Positions 1 through 7,303 of a DNA stretch of 32,878 nucleotides are shown piece after piece (position 1 is the stretch's first letter; each line of letters begins with the position of its first letter). The notes under the pieces are model-generated. The model was given only the letters and a program-made list of their open reading frames with translations. It was not told the origin of the DNA and ran no database searches. Both the position numbers and the translations under genes were made by a program. This stretch comes from Thraustochytrium sp. TN22 (taxonomy: Eukaryota > Sar > Bigyra > Thraustochytrida > Thraustochytriidae), in NCBI GenBank assembly GCA_013306675.1, contig JABLUY010000327.1, forward strand, positions 1 through 32,878, read 5' to 3'.

Positions 1-2
1 TG

Positions 3-350
3 CGAATCTGGAACGCGGCGACGGGCGAGCTGGAGCATGTGCTGGAGGGCCACTCGGACTGGGTTCGGAGCGTCGCGGTGCAAGGAAATCGCATCGTGTC
101 CAGCTCTAGAGACGGTTCGGTGCGGATCTGGAACGCGGCGACGGGCGAGGCGCTGGATTCCAGTGAGCTTCTGAGCTTTCGTTGGACCACCCCGTTTCCA
201 GCGGCAGTGGAAGGTGGCACACATGTGAAGCTGAGCGATGGTGTAGGTTTCACCACTGACGCCGAGGTGTTCGCTTCACTTCAGGTCGGGGACCTTGTTG
301 TGTTGGGGGACTGGAGCGGGATGGTCCATGTGCTTCATGCGATCGAGTGA
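3..350 (+). CDS. C-terminal part of a WD40-repeat protein (5' end outside window)
   Basis: The reading frame is open from the window edge to a TGA at 348-350. It shows one complete WD blade and parts of its neighbours: RIWNAATGE, then LEGHSDWVRSVAV, then IVSSSRDGSVRIWNAATGE, and finally a degenerate last blade ending in VGDLVVLGDWSGMVHVLHAIE-type sequence. The GH...WD-like spacing (here GHSDWV to VRIWN) is the family hallmark. The RIWNAATGE block occurs twice exactly 120 nt apart, one blade length, and the two DNA copies are almost identical, which suggests recent blade duplication. WD40 propellers are protein-interaction platforms; nothing in this fragment shows the partner or the N-terminal domain. 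The end looks natural rather than broken, because the last strand (GD.SG.VHVL) resembles the closing strand of large propellers. Confidence 0.75.
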   Translation, partial: RIWNAATGELEHVLEGHSDWVRSVAVQGNRIVSSSRDGSVRIWNAATGEALDSSELLSFRWTTPFPAAVEGGTHVKLSDGVGFTTDAEVFASLQVGDLVVLGDWSGMVHVLHAIE

Positions 351-479
351 TTCGGTGATTGTGAATCTTTATGGTTGGCCCGGGTCTTGCATCGCCCACC
401 TTCGACGACAACGCGAGTCGGCAACATGGCTGATTTCTTGCAGAAGCCTCATTTCATTCGGCATACAAGCAAGGCAGCA

Positions 480-1335
480 TGCTCGCATGCTCCGTGCGGC
501 GTGCGCACCTTCGAGGGACGGCAACATCTTCCGGCTCAACGACGCCTTGCTCTTCACCCTGAACCGCGACTGCGATGGCGACGAGGTCAACCTCCACGTG
601 CCGCAGGACCAGGAGAGCAGGGTGTAGTCACTTGCTCTCCAGCACCACCAAGGCGTGCAACTGGGCGTCCACCGCTCTCTTCAGCTGCATTCGCCGCTCG
701 GCTGCAGCCTGCTGTCTAAGGCCTTCCTGTCGGAGCACGACTACATGCGGTGCTGCGCGTCAGGGGCCTTGCCCCCAGCGATGCAGACTTGGCGGTGCCC
801 TGTTTGGTTGCCGCTGCTTGCGCACGGTTTTTTTTCAGACGGCAACCGCGTGCTGACGTATGCCTTCGAGGACGACAGCCTGGGCGTGCTGCTGGCGCGC
901 TACGCGCCCAACGATGACCTCCTGCTCATCAACAACCGCGTCTTGCACGGCATCATGGACAAGCGCATTATTGCGACGGGGGACGACGGCGCCATCCACC
1001 AGATCCTCCTGCGCGCGGGCCACGAGGCAGCTGGCCGCTTCATCCACCTCATGCAGATGGCCGGCCGCCACCGCCAAATTTGACATGGAGGGATTCTTCT
1101 CCGTGGGCATCTCCGACTGCGTTGTGGACCACGCGCCCATCGACGTGCATGCCCTGGACCGGCGGCTGGCCGACGACCTCCTCGCGCGATGAAGCCCAAT
1201 GGTCATCGCGCATGACGAGGGGCACGCGCCCACTGCCCCACTTCCACCAGCACGACCGCTCCGCGATGAGCGGGGGGGGGGGGGGGCTGGTGCGTTCCTC
1301 CTTCATGGACGGCTTCAAGCCGCACTCAAAACGCC
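480..1335 (+). pseudogene. Broken RNA polymerase largest-subunit (RPB1-type) gene fragment
   Basis: Three frames together follow the order of the RNA polymerase largest subunit. At about 500-600 the translation reads NIFRLNDALLFT followed by NRDCDGDEVNLHVPQ, matching the NADFDGDEMNLHVPQ catalytic block; the three magnesium-binding aspartates are kept, while the A and F positions are R and C. A TAG at 625-627 interrupts the same frame. From 655 it continues through a pore-region-like stretch to NNRVLHGIMDKR and GAIHQILLRAGHEAAGRF, like the ENGEL.G...K/GSLIH block. Near 1075 the match moves to another frame: GFFSVGISDCVVD, like GFSIGIGD.IAD. After a gap it resumes in the third frame as RPLPHFHQHD then GLVRSSFMDGFKPH, like RTLPHF...GFV.NSYL.GLTP. 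A stop, two frame changes and missing funnel-region sequence make it non-functional as read. I cannot tell whether it came from Pol I, II or III or from a large DNA virus. Confidence 0.72.
1272..1286 (+). repeat. Poly-G run of 15
   Basis: Fifteen consecutive G residues lie inside the polymerase remnant, just before the GLVRSSFMDG block. Such runs slip easily in replication and in sequencing, so the exact length and the local reading frame are uncertain. Confidence 0.9.
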
Positions 1336-1830
1336 GATGTCGATGGCCACCGTGTGTACGTTGATTCTGGGGAGCCACTTGCCCGACAGGAAGCTGCGAA
1401 AGTTGGTGGCACCCACGTCCATTGTCTCCTGGCAGACGTCGGCGATGCGCTGCACCAGCCTAGCGGCCAGAAACAGGCTGGTGCTACCGCTGCTGTTGTC
1501 CATGTCGAGAAAGGGTGGGCACGTGTTGAATTCAGCGTTGAGGTTGCTGTAGAAGTGGCCGTCTGAGGAAGGAGGCGTGTACTCGGCGCAAAGGAGGTCG
1601 GGCCAGAGACCAAGCACGCATGCAGTGGCTTGTCGGCAAGGAGTTTGACGAGGACCTGGACGAGGTCGCATGAATTGCAACGGCGGGTCGCGCTCGGCTG
1701 ACGATGGAGATTTGGTGTCTGGCGGCGTCGGCGATGGTGTGGAGAAATGATTTGGCCCCGTGCGTCTTGGGCAAGATGACGTGCTCTGCGGCGCCTCTGG
1801 TCGTTTCACAAAAGCGGCATCATGCATCAT
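1315..1830 (-). pseudogene. Unidentified open stretch, possible gene remnant
   Basis: I do not recognise this. A 171-codon frame is open on the minus strand. Its last 100 codons or so read like ordinary protein sequence (LWPDLLCAEYTPPSSDG, then FLDMDNSSGSTSLFLAARLV, then INVHTVAIDIGVLSAA), with balanced composition unlike the Arg/Ala-rich shadow frames elsewhere. An overlapping minus frame at 1532-1774 also has protein-like sequence at its start (KSFLHTIADAARHQISIVSR), so the real product may have been continuous before a frame change near 1610-1680. It abuts the broken polymerase gene on the opposite strand. No domain can be assigned. Confidence 0.3.
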
Positions 1831-2825
1831 GCGTTCCCTCTTGGTGCCGTCGCGACTTTCGCTGACGAGCTCAAGGGCTCCGTGGCCTCGTCGCCGATGT
1901 TTGGCGACGCTGAGAGAGCCGCACGGGTGTCACGGATTTCTACTGAGGAGGCCGCGAAAGACGTCCCCCAAGGAGCCCTCGCTCACGCTGCCTTTGTCCT
2001 TGACTTTAGTCTCCCGCGAAAGTAGCATGGCGCTCGCCGCGCCGGCGGGTGCGTCGCGCTGGCGAATGCGTCTTTGCGGTGAGCAAAAGCGGCACGCGGG
2101 CAGTCGGTCGGTGGCATACCAGTGCAGTCTGGACCAGCTCTTCAAGTGGAGTCTCGTTCCGGCGCGCCCCAGTGATCTTAAAAAGCTACCCTGGTTGGAG
2201 TGATCGCTTCCTTTTCCTTGCACTCGGTCGGTTCCTGGACGCCACGCCAGAGGCGAGGAGGGCGAGTGCGCGTCGGTGCTGCTGTCGTGCTTTTGTTCGA
2301 TACTTTTGGATGCAGCTCAGCTGCGCGACCGAAGAGGCCGACGCAAGCTGCGCAGCCTCGCAAAGGATCAGATACGAGTATACGAGTGTCGACGCGATTT
2401 GAGCGTCGGTTGCGTGAGCGCCTTCGGGACGAGAGCTTCTGCGAAGGATGCGGTTGTCGCGATCGTCTCGATCGTCTCGATCGTCGTTTGCACGAGGGAC
2501 CTATCACAGCTTGCTACTGTTGCCAAACCTGCAGTCCTCAGTCACGGTCACGGTCCTCCGCTTGCGACGTCACTGTGATATCATGAGTGGTTTCCAGTGA
2601 GCGTGACCCGGGGACGGTGGCGATGAGAGACGGGCATCCGCGTCGAAAGGTTGAGCAATGCGAGCCAAAAAACGAGGCCAACCGCCGAATACCGAGTCAG
2701 CGCTGAGCACTCACTCGCTGCGCCCGTGGGTGCCCGTGGGCGGACGGAGGAGGCGGTAGCGTTTACCACGTCTCAGACTTTTAGTAGTTGCGGCCTCACC
2801 GCCGAGTCGACGGACCTCTCCACCT
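1831..2825. other. Gene-poor region
   Basis: Only short ORFs without recognisable domains are visible on either strand. A small local repeat of CGATCGTCT units lies near 2460-2485. Together with the neighbouring polymerase remnant this looks like decayed or spacer DNA. Confidence 0.5.
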
Positions 2826-3320
2826 TCATGCTTCCCTCTTGTCGTCTTTCGCCCGCGTCTCCGTCCTCTGACTGGGACTGACTCGTCGCCAATCGACAAC
2901 GAGGCTCGAGCTAGCTCTAGTAGCCAGCAGGCAAAGCCGGCTCTCCACTGCTGCAGACGGGCAACGCCCCCAGCCCTGAAGCCGCCGCCAACCGTAAGAA
3001 CGTCTGACGCTGACCTCTCCGCTGCACCTTTCCCCGAGTCCTGCCCCGGCGTCCTCCCCGCCGAGCCCTCCCGCGCTCTCCCCTCCTCGCTCAAGCTCGC
3101 CGTCCCACCACCGAGCTCCACGCTCCCGTCTCAGCTCGCCGGCCTCCCGCTCCGCGTCCTCGTCAGGCCACGCTCTGCCTGCCAGATGATCCTCCCGAGC
3201 CTTCAGCGCCTGCCAGCCCTCTGCGGCAAAGTCACAAACGACAAACGCATCCGGCGCCGCCGCGCGCAGCGCAGTGCCGGTGACGATGCTCAGGACCATC
3301 AAAATGATACAATGACGCAT
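2826..3320 (-). CDS. Doubtful small protein with a signal-peptide-like start
   Basis: A true ATG at 3320 opens a 164-codon frame. Residues 1-25 read as a good secretion signal: a short basic start, a hydrophobic core (IILMVLSIVTG), then an Ala-rich cleavage-like site. The rest is Gly-, Arg- and Glu-rich with no recognised domain and resembles the low-information frames common in this GC-rich DNA. Other frames are also open here. If real it would be a small secreted protein divergent from gene A at 3874; a chance ORF is at least as likely. Confidence 0.25.
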   Translation of the reverse strand: MRHCIILMVLSIVTGTALRAAAPDAFVVCDFAAEGWQALKAREDHLAGRAWPDEDAEREAGELRRERGARWWDGELERGGESAGGLGGEDAGAGLGERCSGEVSVRRSYGWRRLQGWGRCPSAAVESRLCLLATRASSSLVVDWRRVSPSQRTETRAKDDKREA

Positions 3321-3873
3321 CGCATCGCGGCCGGTTCAAGGCCACCGCTGAAAACTCGCACGCCTGCACGTGCGGGGCCGAGGCTCTGTCCATGTCCGAG
3401 TCAACTCACAGTCAGTCAAGTCAGAGCGCCGGTGCTGCGCTGCAGTGCTGTGCACTGTGCAGCAACTTGAAGAAGGTTGCGCAAGCAATGCAAACCCGGC
3501 GGGCGAGGGCGGGCGAGGTCGATAGGTTGGCAGGTTTAGCCGAGCGCCGCCTCCGCGCCGCCGCCGAGCCCGAGTCCGCGCAGAACCCGGTGGAGGAGGC
3601 TGGCGGCGGCGTCGGCGCAGCAGCGCAGGCGCACTGCGAGGCCTGGCGACCAGGGCCGGCGCGGCTCGGCGGCGGCGCAGCCTCGCGCGGCGCAGACCAG
3701 CCAGCGGGCGGGCGAGGAGAGCTGGAGGCTCGCGGCTCGGGACCAGGCGCCGAGGCGCCGCGACGCCGGCCTGCGCGGGCGGCGACGCGCCGGACGGCGA
3801 GCCGCAGCAGGACGGCGGCGTCGTGCAGGCCTAGGGCGCCGTGCTGAGCTAGGCAGAGCGCGGCGCCGCCAAG
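3321..3873. other. 5' flank of FUSC-like gene A
   Basis: This is non-coding as far as can be seen, and very GC-rich from about 3540 onward. It should contain the promoter and 5' UTR of gene A. The ATG context (GCCGCCAAG before ATG) is close to a Kozak consensus. No TATA-like box is evident. Confidence 0.5.
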
Positions 3874-6800
3874 ATGTCGAGCGCGCTGTTCCAGGACTGG
3901 GCGGAGGAGCAGAAGGACCAGCGCGAGGAGAGCAAGCTGGAGGAGGTCGTGGAGGAGGAGAGCGAACAGCTGCAGCTGCTAAAGCAGACGGAGCTGGCGA
4001 CGTCCGGCGACGATGAGGACGACAAGTGGATGGAGGCCGTGGATAAGTACGCGCTCGAGTCGCTCCGCGAGATGGCGGCGCCCGGCACGGCGGACCTGGA
4101 GAAGGGCGCGCAGCCGCCGTTGCCCGCGCCAGCCAGCAAAGAAGAGTCGAAGCTGAGCGAGCGGCGGCGGTGGCGGTGCTGCTTCCCGCCGACGCTGACG
4201 CTGACGACAAAGATCATGATTCGCAACGCGGTGGTAGCGACGGTGGCGCTGGCAATGCCCTTTTTCGAGAAGATTCAGACGCTCACGTACAATACGTCAC
4301 TGCTGCTGCCGATTCTGGCGCTCATCCTGGCGCTGCGGCCCGTGTTTCTGACCTCTCTGGGCCACGAGGCGCAGCAATTTATGCTGGTGCTGGTGCTGTG
4401 GCCGCCCTTCGTGGTGTGGTCCATCATCATTGTGCAGGCGTCGCCGCACAACATCACGGGCTACCTCTTCCTGCTGGCTCTTGGCATGCTGCCCGGAATG
4501 GCGATCGGGATGTTCTATCCGTCGGCGCTCATGACGATGCTCGGCCCGCTCATCACGTACAGCATCATTCACATGACAATTTACCAGGTCTACAACTTCA
4601 ACGAGACGGAGGACCCATTCACCGAGACGCTGCTTGCGCTGGGCGGTGCCACCTTTGGCCTGGCTTTCGCCTTCTCGCTTCACTTGGTTGGTGCGCTGCT
4701 CATCTTCCCGTGGCGCGCGCAGCCGGCGGCAAACCACTCGCTGCGCGCGCGCTATAGCGCCTACGCCACTATGCTGCGGCGCATGCGGCCCGTGTACGAC
4801 CGTATAGCGCACCACACGCTGCACCCTGAGGCCGGGTCTGGCTTGGCGCCCATCAGCGGCGCTCTTATCGACCTCGTCGCGGAAGCCCGCGCGCAAGAGG
4901 TGGCCACCATCCCGCTCTCACAGCGCAACGTGAACGCAGCCCTTCTGGAGACGCGCTTTTCGCGCCGCGGCGAAGGCCTCAAGCTCCTGCGCCGCCACGA
5001 GGATACGCTCGACCTCACGCGTCACGCGCGCGCCGCCGCGGACATGCTCATCAGCAGCCGCCCGGACTTTGACGACACGCCACTCTCCGAGCCCGCCAAG
5101 TGTCTCGACGGGGATGATGATGAGAGCCAGCCCGCCGCCATGAGTGTGATGGAGAAGCATCGCGCTGCCTTCCGTAAGCAGGACAGCGGGCACAAGTATG
5201 TGTCCGAGGAGGAGGCCGCGCGCATTCGATTGGAAAGGGAACGCATCCCCATGCTCATCTCCAAGGTGAACCTGCTGCTGGAGCTTGGCGCGCACCGCTT
5301 GGCGCAGCTTGCCGGGTCCAGCACGTGGTCCCCACGCTGCGACCAGCAGCTCAAGTCCGACATGCTGCGGTGCCTGGGCCGCGAGCAGGAGGCGCTCGAG
5401 CGGCTCGGGGCAGAGCTCGAGAGTCTGGCGCTTAGCTGGACCGCTCGCTACCTGCGGCGTAACGCGCGCGCCGCCTTTGAGCCGGGTGCCGACAGTACGC
5501 CCTTCTTCAAGCGGGCCAAGACCATCAGCTACGTGCTCGTGCTGCTCAAGCTTATTCGCGCGCAGGAGCAGGTCGTTGCGAGCTTCGTCGCCGAGGGCAC
5601 TCAAAGCGATAGGGAGGCGGCCGCCGCGCGCGAGTGGGCCATGTCCTTTCCTTTCCACGCCAGCATCGTGCCGACACTTCACCCGACGGGGACGAGCAAG
5701 TTCTACAAGCCGCTGCCAACCCTTGCGGGGCGCATCGAGCACCGGCTCCGCCTCTTCTTCTCCAGCTTCGAGTGGAAGATGAGCTTCAAATTCACGCTGG
5801 GGACGACGCTGCTCGTGCTGCCGGCCATGCTGCCCTCCTCCTATCAGACTTATTCGAACGTTGAGGGCCTCACGGCGGTCTTCACCTTCATCGTGACGCT
5901 CTTCAAGGCCAACACGGGCTTTGTCATGGAGCGCGTGGCGCATCGCATTCTGGGTATCTGCATCGGTGTGATCTTCATGGGCGCCATTTGGGAGCTCTCC
6001 TGCGTGAATGGGTGCACAGATCCAAACCGCAAGTGGATCATCTGGGGTTTCGAGGTGTTTTTTATGTTCATCTACCTGTGGTTCAAGAGCAAGTACCCGA
6101 CGTGGGGATACGTCGGCTTCTCTTTCATGCGTACGCTTGCCAGTATGTCGACCCGCTTCGTGCGCCTCGAGGACCCGTCCACGTGGGACATTTGGCACCA
6201 GGGCGGCTATGTCGTCGCGGCCACCGCTGTGGGTGCCTTTGGCGCACTCGCTCTTACGCTATTTCTCTGGCCCAAGACCGGTCGTGATACCTTGCGCGAA
6301 ACGCTGGCCACCTCGTTCCACGATTTTGTGCTCATCTCCGAGCAGGTCATGAAGGACCGCCACGAGCAAGCCGTCGACGTGCGTTCCGTCCTCCCGCACG
6401 TCTCCGCTTACGAGCACAAGGTCGGCAACGCGCTCTTTGTGGAGACCGGGATGCAGCTCCGGTCAGCGCAGCTCGAGTCTTTGCAGCGCATGAACTTTGA
6501 CGCGCCTTTCCCGCTCTACGTCAAGGCCGTCAAGAGCTCGCAGCAGGTGTGGCAGTCGCTCTGGCGTCTTAATCACCTTAGTTCCTACGCCTACCTGCGC
6601 GACGAGAACGGCCGCCCGGCCCGCACCATGTCGCCACGCACCGCACACGTCTTTGCGGCCGCCAACCGCTGGCTCTCCACCACCTTTGCGCTCGTCTCCG
6701 CGCAGCTGCAGACGCCGGCGCGCGACTCGAGTCCCGTGCTGCGTCCGCTCGCCGCCTCGCCTGACCTCCTTGACAGGCTCATGCATGACCTCATCAGCCG

Positions 6801-7023
6801 TGCCTACGAGGACGACCGCTTCATGGACCATATTGTTTCCTGCGGCGATCTCGCGCTCATGGTCGACCTCCCGGTTCTCGCCAGCTGCCTGCAGGAGATC
6901 TCCCATGCTCTTGACGACGTCTACGAGTTCCTTGACGCCTACCTGCGCGACCCAGTCTACTCTGAGGGCCTGCGTGACGCCGAGAAGGCCTCGCTCGCCC
7001 TCTTTGACCGAACTAGCTACTAA
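3874..7023 (+). CDS. FUSC/aromatic-acid-exporter-like 12-TM membrane protein, paralogue A
   Basis: This is an intronless 1049-aa gene. Residues 1-100 are soluble, acidic and likely coiled (it begins SSALFQDWAEEQ, with a MEAVDKYA motif near 53). Residues about 115-283 hold six hydrophobic segments ending in LLIFPWRAQP. A soluble, charged middle of about 350 residues follows. A second block of six segments spans about 634-803, beginning WKMSFKFTLG, with NGCTDPNRKW in a loop and ending LFLWPKTGRD. The last 245 residues are soluble. Two six-TM halves around a large cytosolic loop are the architecture of the FUSC superfamily (bacterial YccS and AaeB, fungal ArAE_2/BRE4-like proteins, plant ALMT), whose characterised members export organic or aromatic anions. 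The substrate here is unknown. It is convergent with paralogue B. The family call rests on architecture and general resemblance, not a search. Confidence 0.8.
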   Translation: MSSALFQDWAEEQKDQREESKLEEVVEEESEQLQLLKQTELATSGDDEDDKWMEAVDKYALESLREMAAPGTADLEKGAQPPLPAPASKEESKLSERRRWRCCFPPTLTLTTKIMIRNAVVATVALAMPFFEKIQTLTYNTSLLLPILALILALRPVFLTSLGHEAQQFMLVLVLWPPFVVWSIIIVQASPHNITGYLFLLALGMLPGMAIGMFYPSALMTMLGPLITYSIIHMTIYQVYNFNETEDPFTETLLALGGATFGLAFAFSLHLVGALLIFPWRAQPAANHSLRARYSAYATMLRRMRPVYDRIAHHTLHPEAGSGLAPISGALIDLVAEARAQEVATIPLSQRNVNAALLETRFSRRGEGLKLLRRHEDTLDLTRHARAAADMLISSRPDFDDTPLSEPAKCLDGDDDESQPAAMSVMEKHRAAFRKQDSGHKYVSEEEAARIRLERERIPMLISKVNLLLELGAHRLAQLAGSSTWSPRCDQQLKSDMLRCLGREQEALERLGAELESLALSWTARYLRRNARAAFEPGADSTPFFKRAKTISYVLVLLKLIRAQEQVVASFVAEGTQSDREAAAAREWAMSFPFHASIVPTLHPTGTSKFYKPLPTLAGRIEHRLRLFFSSFEWKMSFKFTLGTTLLVLPAMLPSSYQTYSNVEGLTAVFTFIVTLFKANTGFVMERVAHRILGICIGVIFMGAIWELSCVNGCTDPNRKWIIWGFEVFFMFIYLWFKSKYPTWGYVGFSFMRTLASMSTRFVRLEDPSTWDIWHQGGYVVAATAVGAFGALALTLFLWPKTGRDTLRETLATSFHDFVLISEQVMKDRHEQAVDVRSVLPHVSAYEHKVGNALFVETGMQLRSAQLESLQRMNFDAPFPLYVKAVKSSQQVWQSLWRLNHLSSYAYLRDENGRPARTMSPRTAHVFAAANRWLSTTFALVSAQLQTPARDSSPVLRPLAASPDLLDRLMHDLISRAYEDDRFMDHIVSCGDLALMVDLPVLASCLQEISHALDDVYEFLDAYLRDPVYSEGLRDAEKASLALFDRTSY

Positions 7024-7087
7024 CTTCGCTAACTTAAGATAACAGCGACTGAGGGTTGCTTTGCTGGCGGGTCGCCCCAGCAGAGAA

Positions 7088-7303
7088 TCATCGTGATTTG
7101 TTTTTTTCTTTTGTGAATCAAAGGCTCTTGTACAGCGTCGGTGACTTGCTCTCGGCCAGCCGCAGCGTGTCGCTGTACACGGGCTGGCGCAATCGATAGT
7201 CATCGTGATTTGTTTTTTCTTTTGTGAATCAAAGGCTCTTGTACAGCGTCGTTGACTTGCTCTCGGCCAGCCGCAGCGTGTCGCTGTACACGGGCTGGCG
7301 CAA
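7088..7303. repeat. Tandem direct repeat duplicating the 3' end of gene B
   Basis: Copy 1 (7088-7192) and copy 2 (7200-7303) are about 105 bp each and nearly identical, differing in one T of a homopolymer, one substitution (gtcggtgac against gtcgttgac) and their edges. Copy 2 contains the last 25 or so codons of gene B with its stop. Copy 1 lies beyond the stop, in the 205-bp gap between the convergent genes A and B. Confidence 0.95.

Noticed and set aside
4918-6198. 426-codon minus-strand ORF over paralogue A
   Set aside because: It overlaps conserved coding sequence in antisense, and its His/Glu/Arg-rich translation matches no family I know.
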